Shown: positions 36,204 through 46,449 of the stretch, piece after piece | Layout: each line of letters begins with the position of its first letter | How positions within the stretch are numbered: position 1 is the first letter of the stretch | Assembly (NCBI GenBank): GCA_964036295.1 | Contig: OZ038467.1 | Coordinates: 6,069,001-6,133,000, forward strand | Length of the DNA stretch: 64,000 nucleotides | Source of the DNA: Plumapathes pennacea | Lineage: Eukaryota; Cnidaria; Anthozoa; Antipatharia; Myriopathidae | Direction: 5' to 3' | Notes under the pieces: model-generated | What the model was told of the DNA's origin: nothing | Seen by the model: only the letters and a program-made list of their open reading frames with translations | Database searches by the model: none | Translations under genes and position numbers: made by a program

Positions 36204-38139
36204 TATTATTATTATTTATGTATATATGTATTTATTTATTTATTTATATAATATATAACTATAGATTTTGAGTTCACTCCCAAGCTCAAAATGCAAATTC
36301 CCAGGAGGTTGGAGGATGAAGAACCTAATCTCTTTACCTGGGATAGGTGGGGCTTTAATCCACGTGCCATCTTGGACCTCAACCTCCAGCCCTCCAACAT
36401 CATCCTGCTGTAACATTGTCACCATCCCATAATCAACATGTGGAGCCACTCCCCAAATATCAGACTCATTCTTTGTTGGGTAGTAATGATAGAAGGCTTG
36501 CCAGACAGCAGGGGGGTTAAACTTGTTCACAAAGAAACCCTCTTCAAGGACAAGAGATTTCTCAAGGGCAGACATAAGGGTGGACCTGATAGAAATAATA
36601 AAAGACATAATAAAAATTGAGATGTGGGTTTAAGGACAAAGTACTTCTCAAGGGTGGAAGAAAATTGGACCCTGATAGAAATAAAAGATGTTGAGATGTG
36701 TGTTCACAGATAAGAGGATTTCTCCAAGGTGAAAATCAATAAAAGATGTGGACCTGATAGAAATTAAAGATGATGAGATGTGTGTTCAAGAACAACAGGA
36801 TTTGTGTGATACAAAATTGCATGCAGTGATCTAAATATTCTGCATATTACACTACATGTACAGCAGATGTCAGAAGTACTTACCCAATCAGTTTCATGTG
36901 GGTCATGTATTCCATTAACACATTATGAAAGCCAGGCACATCCTTGCGATCTGGAAAGCGACTGGGACCAGATGATTCATCAAAGCAAGCATCAGAGCCA
37001 AACAAGAGCCCTTCCCTGTTGCAGTAATAATCTGCTGTCCATTCACTAGCTGAAATAACATAAACCATGAAGTATATATTAATAACATAAACCATGAAGT
37101 ATATATTATACACGTATCAACAGAGCAGCTACATCGAACTTCTGGAATTAAATATTCTCCTCAGTCTTCTGGAGTATGACATAATTCGCAATAGTTATGT
37201 ACTAATTTTGATTAGAAAAATATAATATTGCATGGAGCTTTGTATCAGAAAGCATCAAAATCTTTGGCTGCAAGGGCATTTTGCTCACTGTTTCAAAGTC
37301 ATGGGATTGCATATTTAAAGGTCATGGAAAAGGCGTTGAAAAGTCTTGGAATTTTGCACCCACGTTTCTGTGTGAACGCTCATGTAGCTGTTTACAAATC
37401 AAGCATGCTTATATCAAGTATTTGTACCCAGGAAATCGAAGTAAAGTTATCAAATCGAATATTATTATTATTATCACAAACAGATAATAATAATAATAAT
37501 ATCTTTATTATTATTAGACTATGAAAAATATGTAAAGTGACATAGTATAAAGTACTTACATGGCTGGACATAACCTAACCATGGCTGAATGGGGCTGTTT
37601 TCAGGCATGTGAAGTGCCATTTTCTTCTCCACAGGCAAAGCAAAAAACTCCCATGCTTTGTCCATCATTTCCTTCATGGTCTTCTCTTCCATACCGTGAC
37701 CAGTCACATATAGAAATCCAACATCTCGGCAAGCCTCGTGAATTTCTTTTATCGTACCCTGGGCATTTTCACCATACGAGCCTGGAGACCAAGAATCGAG
37801 ATGTACTGTACCTAAAAGTATATAGTCACATCTCCCAACCACAAAGTCAAAGAAGATGCAGTATGTGTGATGGAACAAGAATATTGCTTGTTCAGTCAGC
37901 TTCAGTCATTGAACAGGTATCTGAATGCCAACTTTTCCATACCATGTGATACAATGTTTCTAGTGATCAAGTGCTGAGACTGAGAACCACTGTAAATAAA
38001 AGTGAAAATCCTGACAGAAATTGAATACTGCCCAAATTTTGCTGATAATGGTATGTTCCATTATATGACATTTTTTGACATTTGATGGGGCAGGGGGCTA
38101 ATTTTCAGGAATTATACTGTAGCAGTGTGTGTGTGTGAC

Positions 38140-38197
<58 letters not shown>

Positions 38198-40917
38198 GGG
38201 GGTAGTGGGGTTGGAGCTTGGACTAGCGAGTAAACTGGAGATCGATCTGGCTAAGGTGTGAAATGCTAAGGCCAGGATCAAAAAGTGGGAACTTTGTATC
38301 CAGATACTTTGTATTCAAAATAGTTTTCAAGAGTAAACGGGGCCTAAATCACAAGGAGGAAATCTGATAACTGGAATATTTTGCAATGCGAGTAATTATT
38401 TAACCTATTTGATCAATAGAATAAAAATCTATATTCCTTAGGGACCATTCATTATTTGTGCCCGGGGGGGGGGGGGGGGGGGGGGGGAGTGGCAAGAAAG
38501 AGGGGGGTCATGAAAAAATCAAGAAACTGAGAGGGGGGGTCATTGAAAAACAAAGGTATAGAAAGGGGGGCTGTCAATTTTTTATAATTATCAATTTATT
38601 GCTCACTTGAGACATTCCCTCCAATAATGTTTAGAATATATAAATTTCATTACATACAGGATACAGTTGAACAAGTCTGTACAGTCCATTGACATGAATG
38701 CTGTACTTGCTGATGTTTGACAGCAACTCAGGTTACCGGTACTACTTTTGTTGTTATCCATCGAATCGTCGATTACTAAGACCAATAATATTAAGACTTT
38801 TTAGGTACAATATTTCAAATACTCTTAACAGAAGCATTCAGTCAGTAAAAGCTTGTGATTTATTGAAACATGTATACTAACAGTAACTGTGCAGGGCACA
38901 AGATATCAATAACTTTGAAAAGTGACTCGTGTTTTTCTTACTCCCACCAGTGAAATGACGGATGCTGAACCTGTTGATCAAACGCATTTGAAATACACTG
39001 GATAATTCTATTGAACGTTTTAGACCTGCACAAGAGCTTTTTTCCACTAGTATGTACTAAACTATGATGGAACCTCCACCAGTGGACACCTGCTGACACC
39101 TTTACTGTACAATGTATATAAAATTGTAGTATGTAAAAGTCAATATAAAAAATAGTCACAATAGCAAGAGAACGAAGTCGTAATACTGAGCCCAGATCAA
39201 GTTTGGTGGGATGACTGTGCTAGAATTGGCACTTTGTCACTGTTAGTTTCCTGTGAATCACTCTGACCCTCGATGGAATCAGTGCTGCTATGATGCGCAA
39301 TAATAATGTCATCCTCACTGTCACTTTCCGCATCAGAATCGTCAGAAGAAGTATTGCTGTCACCATTGTCACTGGTATCTTCTGGTAGCATTTCATGGTG
39401 CTGCAGAGAAACATATTAGATATCCAGCACCTCACCCTGTCTGTTGCAGACATGTGCATATGACCCGTCGCACTTCATCATTTTTCTTTCCCTTTAATGG
39501 AAGATTGAAATGATTAAGATACTTTTCTAGCTCCTGAATGTTTAACTTCTGAACTTGCCCGGTGCGACACAGAGTGTCCCAATCGTAGTCATCAAAACAT
39601 TTATGTCATTTCTGCTGCTGTTTCTCCAATCTGTCCTTTGCACGCAGGTTCTTCATACTGAACAAAATCAGTATGATAAGGATATCCTAGAGGAGCTTGG
39701 TCAGCTCAAAGAAGATCTTCATGCAAAATCTGAGAAGCTGAACAGCACAAAGGAGCATCTGGTCAGAACCTTTAAAGGCCTACCAAGTAAGAAGAGCACA
39801 AAGGCAAGAAGGCTAAAGGAAAATAGAAGAAAGCTGAAAAGAGAAAGGGAGCGCCTAAACAGAATCCAGGAAGAAATAAGGTGTAAGATTATTAAATTGG
39901 ATTCTGAGGGAGAAGACCAGTGCATCAGAAAGGAAATGCTTCAATTGGATGAATTGGAAAAGCTGAGAGCCGACAGGCACAAAGCGGGATTGGCGGCCCT
40001 TATTAAAAAGGGAAATTGGCAAGCAGATGCTAGAAAGTGTCTTCTTTCAAAGCTCACGGAATGGCAAATGAAGGTAAACTGATTTGAAGAGGAGGAAGTG
40101 GGAGGCATATGAAGAAGATAATTCTGAAGAAGAAGATCAAGAAATTGAAGCAGTGGAGGATGATTATGATGAAAGCAAAGAAATAGATGAATAAACAGAA
40201 AACGGATATCAAAAAAGCAAACCGGACAAAGTAGCCTTTCCTGAATTTCAGCAACCGGTTTTGTATTTCAATCAACATTGAAAGGAAACTGTGATCCTTA
40301 CCATTTATTTTTATATAGCACACAGAGGCAAAGTGTGAGGGTAGTGGGTTTCGTGGGGGGGTTGTATGGTTTTAACACTGTGTGCTAGGGGGGCATGATG
40401 TTTTTTCTTGGTTTGGAAGGGGGTCAAAACGTTTTGTTCAGTGTTATGATAAATCTTGCCAGCACCCGGGCATAAATAATGAATGGTCCCTTAAGTTGTG
40501 ACCTACATCATCTTGTCAAACTATTTTGAGTCTGAATTGAAGTTCGCTTCACTTGATAGGGCAAACAGGCATAAAAGTATACCTTAAATGAATAAAACTT
40601 GTTAAATCACTTGTATTGTGTATATACCCTGCTGTCAGGGTCTACTCGAGTCATCATCTGGCTTTGTTGTCCCCTCTGAACCAACACTTCAGCTAAGGAA
40701 AACCTTGAATTGACCTAGCTGTCGAACGAATAAACCCACGCAATTACGTTATACCTTTCATCAAGGAAGATATGTCGATCACCGGGATGGTTGTCGCCGA
40801 AGAAAACGTCACCTTAAAACTCTTACAGACAGCACTCTGTGATCCCCTGAACAAGCTGCGCATAACGTCATTCCTGAATCCACTTCTTTTGACAAACGCC
40901 GTTAGTGCCCGCTGCAT
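35633..40917 (-). CDS. 2-oxoglutarate/Fe(II) oxygenase, isopenicillin-N-synthase-like, copy 1
   Basis: Five exons on the minus strand: 40755-40917, 37560-37811, 36884-37049, 36338-36585, 35633-35904; intron phases 1, 1, 2, 1; 366 residues. The N-terminal DIOX_N part has IPVIDISSL and EACRDVGFLYVTGHGM. The double-stranded beta-helix carries the iron ligands His-x-Asp (PHVDYG) and the distal His (ATRHRV), and the 2-oxoglutarate-binding Arg-x-Ser (ERMSTPF). A catalytically active enzyme is therefore expected; the substrate is unknown. The start at 40,915-40,917 gives an N-terminus rich in Arg, Ser and Ala without acids (MQRALTAFVKRSGFR), typical of a mitochondrial presequence. An upstream in-frame Met at 41,049 would extend it by 44 residues without family similarity. 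Intron 1 contains a 2-kb transposon, and intron 3 a tandem copy of the exon-4 splice site. It is paralogous to the gene at 53,238-57,924. Confidence 0.9.
36129..36245 (+). repeat. (ATT)n microsatellite
   Basis: A long near-perfect ATT triplet run in the intron between exons 4 and 5 of the first oxygenase. Confidence 0.95.
36545..36805 (-). repeat. Three degenerate tandem copies of the exon-4 3' splice site of the oxygenase
   Basis: On the minus strand, the true acceptor TTTCTATCAG and the start of exon 4 (CCCTTGAGAAATCTCTTGTC) are preceded by two diverged copies about 85-95 bp apart. Each again has TTTCTATCAG, GGTCCA or GTCCAC, a CTTGAGAA or CTTGGAGAA segment, and a shared AACACACATCTCA-like spacer. 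The upstream copies are not open in the right frame for long, so they act at most as decoy acceptors. Confidence 0.7.
38123..38202 (+). repeat. (GT)n microsatellite followed by a G run
   Basis: GT dinucleotides run into about 23 consecutive G. It lies in intron 1 of the first oxygenase, outside the transposon. Confidence 0.9.
38441..40490. mobile_element. DNA transposon, 2,050 bp, TTA target duplication, PIF/Harbinger-like ends
   Basis: The left end GGGACCATTCATTATTTGTG and right end (complement GGGACCATTCATTATTTATG) are inverted repeats that continue into CCCGGG. TTA lies on both flanks (38,438-38,440 and 40,491-40,493). A GGG start and a 3-bp TTA duplication fit PIF/Harbinger. The element sits in intron 1 of the first oxygenase. 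Inside are a plus-strand coiled-coil frame (39,555-40,082) and a minus-strand acidic, Ser-rich frame (39,197-39,391). Neither looks like a DDE transposase, so the copy is probably non-autonomous or carries captured sequence. Confidence 0.75.
39555..40082 (+). CDS. Coiled-coil reading frame inside the transposon
   Basis: A 175-codon frame, mostly Lys/Glu/Arg/Leu with heptad-like spacing (KENRRKLKRERERLNRIQEE), after a hydrophobic start. The coding-like part begins after TTTGCACGCAG (about 39,649) and ends at ATGAAG before GTAAAC (40,074), so it could be one internal exon. About 16 bp downstream, in another frame, an acidic stretch (EEDNSEEEDQEIE) runs to a stop at 40,192-40,194, which suggests a frameshift or a decayed longer gene. 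No domain is recognised. Confidence 0.4.
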   Translation: MPGATQSVPIVVIKTFMSFLLLFLQSVLCTQVLHTEQNQYDKDILEELGQLKEDLHAKSEKLNSTKEHLVRTFKGLPSKKSTKARRLKENRRKLKRERERLNRIQEEIRCKIIKLDSEGEDQCIRKEMLQLDELEKLRADRHKAGLAALIKKGNWQADARKCLLSKLTEWQMKVN

Positions 40918-41587
40918 TTTGACTGACTGGTGCAGTAGATGGGTTCCGACTGTCGATGGTTCCTGCAAAGGGAAGACCGAGAGAGGACTGGAACCGAGTG
41001 TTGTTCGGAAGGCCCGAAAACATGGCGTCGGAGTTACGGAATCAACCAAGACTTATATTTTATTTTAAAGATTTCGGCGGGGTTTACTTCAAGTCTAATG
41101 TGAGTTATTGGAGCCGACAGGTAACAGGTAAGCATAACAGAGGCAGAAACAGCAACCGTTCTTTTGATTTTGATTCGATAATTCTGTCACCGTTCTTAGT
41201 TGGATCCCGACCATCCTTGGCTGGATTCCGAACATTGGACTTACAAATAATTAAGATTGTGGAGGGATTTTAGTACACCAAATTTAACATCCAATGGCGA
41301 TGAATAGGTAGATCAAACTTCGAAAGTATATTACAGCAACAGTAAGCGTCAAATTTGTAGCATTCTTGTATTGTGACTCACTTCTGTAAATTATATTTAG
41401 CTGGCACGCCCACCTACACCATATCGCGAAAAAACTATGTTTCGCGTTAAATTCTTCGATTCCCAGTAGAACGCTCAGCTTATGCGCCATTTGTTCGACC
41501 CCAGAAACCACTGCGCCCGACATTCATTGATTGTAGAGTTGATTAAATCAGTGAATGCAGCCTGAGCTTGTGATTGGTCCAGTCCTA

Positions 41588-41872
41588 ATTTTTTGAGTGT
41601 TCCGCCTGGTTCTCAAGACCCTTTCCCTATTTCAAACCAAAGTCTACTATTCTTCGATCCCATTTCAGACCTGCAGTTCCAAACTTTGCCCGTTCTAAAA
41701 TGTTCTCTTTATTTTAAACCTGTATCTCAACCAAATGTGGATTTCAGACCAAAATAAGCAAAATTGATACCCTATTTCAGACTAAAATGCTTGAAAACGA
41801 TAGCCTTCGGGATTGCACATACCCCCTCCTCCCTGGGGAGAAAATGTGTATCATACTATGTAGTGCGAGCTT
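41588..41872 (+). repeat. Dispersed repeat family, copy 1
   Basis: Shares long blocks with 52,434-52,712, for example ATGCTTGAAAACGATAGCCT and GGGGAGAAAATGTGTAT, and alternates CAGACC and ATTTCA. Shorter related pieces lie at about 55,350-55,440 and 56,220-56,350. Confidence 0.75.
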
Positions 41873-42164
41873 GTGAGCTATTGACCTTGTTCCGCAGTGA
41901 TTATCTTATTTAGTTCTATTATTATATTATTTGACCAGCTTCATTTTTTTTCACATACTCTTCTGTTGGCATGTTTTACAACCACATTGTACGATGCATT
42001 TCTGTATTTAACTACAAAAAGGTTGCTGCAACCGTGAAATTTCTTCACTTTAGATGGCAAAAACACAATCTCACAAGGATGGGATTGAGTGGACAGCCCC
42101 GAATGCCAGTGAAGTGCGCCAGCTCGGGGAGGAGGACAGTGTTTGGTTCTTTCCTCCTTTCTAT

Positions 42165-42187
42165 ATATATATATATATAGAAAGGAG

Positions 42188-42243
<56 letters not shown>

Positions 42244-42262
42244 TTTTATTATTATTATTTCA
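42165..42262 (+). repeat. (TA)n, poly-A, (TA)n, poly-T compound repeat
   Basis: TA dinucleotides, an A run, more TA, then a T run: a near-palindromic simple-sequence cluster. It is flanked by inverted AAAGGAGG/CCTCCTTT. Confidence 0.9.
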
Positions 42263-43263
42263 ATTTTTTATGTCCACCCTTGATCATTTACTCTCGACCC
42301 TCGACCAATACCCAAACTCCTATAGCAGTTAAGGACCTTTTTTCCGGAAGCAAGGAAATCAAGGAGATCATCACAGCATTATAAGAGCCTACGCTGTAGG
42401 GCTAAATTTTACAAAAGCCATCAATGGCATTTGGATTGTCGTACTTCAATTGATGTGCATCTTCAAGCTGGAAATCAATTTTTTTTCCGGTAGTTACCGT
42501 CTCGCCTTCTCGGCGCTCGCGGCCATGCACACTAGACCCGACTTTGATCTCTGAAATCGTATATTGTCCGCCTTTTAATTAAATGTATTCATGTTTCTTT
42601 TCCTTCATCCAGAAGTGTTGTACGTTTTCCGCAATCATTTTTCCCCCTGTTTTCCCGGGAAATGAAACAGTTACCAGCAGGCGACGCGACATTTTGATAG
42701 CCAGCTGATTCGAACTATAAACCGACATTTACAAAATTAAATCACCTTCGGCCGCCGTGCCAAAAATCGCAAGTCGTAGGTCGAAAGTCAAATATCGAAA
42801 GTCGAAAGTCGCCATTTGATAAATGGAAAGATGTACGTCGCAAGTTAAAAGTGAAACTCGTAAGTCGTTATACGCCATCACATCGCTTCCGCCGCCGACC
42901 AGAGAGAGTTTGAACTGCATTGTGCGTCCTCACGTCTATTTCGATTCCAAAGAAACTATAAAAAAATTTAACTCGAACTACAGCGTGGGAAATGGCGTAA
43001 AACCTGAGTGTATGGAAGAGTGTTCAAGTAATACATGACTATCAAAGTATGTGAATCTATATGAAGATACGAATAGCATGATTAATATTGGATAAGCATC
43101 GGCAAGGATAAGAAGCAATGTGTAATCTCCTGTACATTAAATAGATGAAATTTATCTTCTCGTGTTCATCTCGTTAGTGCACTCATGTATTATTCTCTAT
43201 ATAAAACTAGGAGTTCCATAATGGAAGTGAAATGCTGGCGTGCTGTTGTTGAAATTTAGTGCA

Positions 43264-43464
43264 TTATAAGTTTAAGTTCGCAGCGCAGTTTTGCCTGCGG
43301 TTTCGATCCTGCGTACCCGCTCGTGCTAGACTATATATAGCACCGTTGCTATATTTTCTAAAAGCATTCCAAATTCCAAAGCCGTTACAATCGTTTGTCT
43401 TTTGCTGTAGGCGGCCGTAAACATCGGCTATTTTGCTGACCACATCGATCGGGTCTGAAGCCAC
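43264..43464 (-). CDS. Small unassigned open frame, 66 codons
   Basis: On the minus strand an ATG opens a frame starting MASDPIDVVSKIADVYGRLQ. The composition is protein-like, but I recognise no domain. A possible donor (GCGG|GTACGC near 43,316) would make it a first exon. I include it only as a candidate. Confidence 0.2.
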   Translation of the reverse strand: MASDPIDVVSKIADVYGRLQQKTNDCNGFGIWNAFRKYSNGAIYSLARAGTQDRNRRQNCAANLNL

Positions 43465-44129
43465 CGCGGTACAATGACTTGGTTTGAATGTTTTAGGTTC
43501 GCGCTGGGTCTACGGGCTGTACGAAAATGATAACTGCGTAATTTTCCACGACATTCCTTTGCTTTGACGGCGCGGAGCGAGAACATGCTAAAGTAAACAC
43601 AGGATTGGTTTTGCTCAAGAAGCCGCCAACATCGTAATATAAGTAATACGAAAATCGAGTCACAGCCAAGAATATGTAGTCAATAAAAGTAATACATCAC
43701 GTATACGTCAGCGGGTTATTTTAATAGCCAATCTGAACGCACGTAGTATCGTAGTTATTTTATAAATATAAGTATGATCAAATGTTGGCTTTAAAGTTAC
43801 TGCGAATAACCGGAGCGCTACTGAAAACTTGACTCAGCCACCTTCATCGAAAACCCAAAGGGTGATTTTAAGTGTTAGGCAACTGCGTCGAAAGCCATCC
43901 ACAAGCCAGGTACAAGGAAACGATTAGTTTCTGTTTCGATGAAAATTACTGAGATATTCCTTATATTCCTTCCTATTTAGTTTCTCTTTATCCAAAAAGA
44001 AAACAAGAATCAATCGTGTGACTGTCATCAACACATTTGTTCTGCTCTTGTGGAAAACTGCGGCGGGATAATCCTCCGTTGACGTGAGTATATTTTGATT
44101 TTTCTTCTAAGTTTTGGCAAATTTAGAAC

Positions 44130-44552
44130 TACGGTGGAACCTCGCCTTACGACCACCCCGTTAATACGACCACCTCGTTATTACGACCACTTTTTTTTTT
44201 GTGCCGACCAAACGGTACGCCCAGCCATTTTCTTATCAGAAAATCCCGTTAATCCGACCAACCCGTTAATGCAACCAAGGACCACTTTTTGAAATTCCAA
44301 TGTGCTTTTTCCCTTTATAAATTCACCCCGTTAATACGACCAAACAAAATGGAGAGCTCGAAAGCTTTGCTTCGAAACAAGAAATTTGTAGCATTTTGTT
44401 CCTGTTTTAAAAACTCTTACTTCTGTTGCAATAAATTGCATCTGCGTTCCGGATGCTCACAAACAGTTGATAGGAAAGTGAAATTTCATGTCATGACGTC
44501 ATTTGAAAGAGGCCAGCTACGTTGGTGGTCGTATTAACGAGGTTCCACTGTA
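44130..44552. mobile_element. TA-flanked MITE with Tigger/pogo-like ends
   Basis: Left end CGGTGGAACCTCGCCTTACG and right end (complement CAGTGGAACCTCGTTAATAC) are terminal inverted repeats bounded by TA. GTTAATACGACCA motifs are repeated several times in the left half. CAGTGGAACCTCG ends with a TA target are typical of Tigger/pogo elements of the Tc1/mariner group. No transposase frame is present. Confidence 0.75.
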
Positions 44553-45544
44553 TAGATCGACAGCCTTTTGTGCATTACTTTAAAATATACAAGTGTACGA
44601 GCGGCATGACTATATGTGAACACTAACTAAAAGTAAAATTTATCTGACTATGCTTTGTTTGAACCAAAATACACGTTTCGCCAAAACACAGGGCGTTTTC
44701 AAATCTCCTGTACGTTTGAGCGATGCTTCAAAATTCGACCGACGTCTGCCGACCATTAAAAATGGTGGTCTATACTTTAAATTTGACATAATGACGATTT
44801 TCCTGAGGTACTATGTCAGTATTTGATAATGCCGTATGGATGCAGTATGATTCGTATTTTCGCGAATTAAATTATTTTCTTCATGATTGCGGTAAACCGA
44901 AACGGAGATCTACTGTGTACTTTTGACACAATAAAGGTTTTGCTGACGCGCTACAAACGTCACTAGTAATTATTAATATTGCCAAATGACCCTCAATACC
45001 AATTTTGATTTTATTAATATTATTTCAATTTTTATAGGTTCGTATTTTCGTGAAGCAAATCATTTTTCTTGACCATTGGGGTAAAGACACTAATTTCCAC
45101 ATTTAGAACATGATTCAGCCGAAAGTACAATAGAGTATTTTTAAAGTGTGAGGGATCTGCATCGAAATCACGCCCAGCCGCTAAAAAGATGTTTGTCGCG
45201 CGGCAGTCTGTTTATAGTTAGTAGTAGTTTAGACTACGTGCACAGTGATGCGTTTTCAAGTTTTCGTGAACAAGCTAAACTTCAATATTCGCTGAGACAA
45301 CTTTCTACACGCAATTACAGAATACATAAGGTAACACAAGTAACAAGGTCTAAGAATAAGGCGAAATGTTTGATATATTTTTTCAGGTCTGTTTCAAATC
45401 ATAGCTTATTATTGACAGCACTTTTATTCTCGGTCAAAAGAGTGTCTTCAAGAAATAACACCATTCATACATTATTGGAAGTTATACTGACACAAAAACC
45501 TGTTGATACTGGATTTTTATTCAAAAAAAGATAATAAATAATGC

Positions 45545-45755
45545 TTAACCCTTTCACTCCCAAGAGTGATCAAGTTCAATTTTCTTCTTCAATTTTGGCA
45601 GCACAAATATATCATACAGTAAGGTGAACTTGGGTTCTGATACCTTGCTCAGGTAATAGCTGATTAAACTATTAATTCTCACCACACCACTCATATAATT
45701 TCCTGCTAAAAGGTTGGGAGAATCTGTACTTTGAGCTTGGGAGCGAAAGAGTTAA
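45545..45755. mobile_element. piggyBac-type MITE, complete copy 3
   Basis: A 211-bp element with TTAA at both ends, left end CCCTTTCACTCCCAAGAGTG and right end GCTTGGGAGCGAAAGAG. The interior is closely similar to 9,622-9,832 (CAGCACAAATATATCATA; GATACCTTGCTCAG). Confidence 0.75.
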
Positions 45756-46449
45756 CTCATTCGGGGTTTATCCCGAGTTTCCTTTCAGTTTCAGGATGAC
45801 GCTTTTAGTGGCACGTTGTAAGAACAACTGACATAGTCCGTTGGTTGATAAGTAGTCGAAAAGAGCGAGGAATAGCCATAAATGAAAATGTGGTCGTGTT
45901 CGTTATAGTCTTACGTTCGAAAAATAAAACGCGCGTTATATTCGTTATAGTCTTTCTATAGTCTGAAGGTTAGCGCGTCACCGAGGTGCCTCCGGAGTTT
46001 CATCGGCCGCACTCGTCTATGACAAACTTTGGATCATAACTTTTTGGCTTTTATGCGATTCCTATAAAACTTTGAAAAACGCTGTTATCATTCAGCAATA
46101 ATATGATGAAATTCGATTTAACTGGGTAAAAATATTTTCAGTGATATTATAGTTTAAGTGGACAGCACTTTTTGAACAAAATCGCACCCAGTGAAAAATT
46201 CTGAGGACTGCCAAAATTAGAGGAGGCCGCAGACCGAGTCCAATTTGGCAGTCACAGAAAATCATTGAATTCAATTATTCTAAATTGGGTAGCATGTAGT
46301 CCTGTTATGTGTTAATGTGTGAACCTTATTAATGCGTGATCTTGCGTATTGAGTTGAAAATCTAAATAGAAACAAGCACACGAAAAACGGATCCGTCCTT
46401 ACGCTAGAGTTCTTCCCTTATACAGGACAAGAAACACAATCTGGAAATA

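Larger units (their letters stand above)
40918..46449. other. Region between first oxygenase and TPR-CHAT genes
   Basis: The two genes are divergently arranged around it. I find no family-recognisable exon. It contains dispersed repeats (41,588-41,872), simple repeats (42,165-42,262), a TA-flanked MITE (44,130-44,552) and a piggyBac-type MITE (45,545-45,755). Unassigned open frames at 43,264-43,464 (-) and 45,148-45,534 (+) are noted separately. An AG acceptor at 46,424-46,425 suggests that an upstream exon of the TPR-CHAT gene may lie here. Confidence 0.55.

Noticed and set aside
42054..42332. Frame starting MAKTQSHKDGIEWTAP
   Set aside because: The first 36 codons look protein-like, but the frame runs into TA/A/T simple repeats and I recognise no domain; there is no splice support.
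45148..45534. 128-codon plus-strand frame
   Set aside because: No domain, Ser/Leu/Arg-rich with AT-rich codon use like the surrounding intergenic DNA; no splice or start context that supports a gene.
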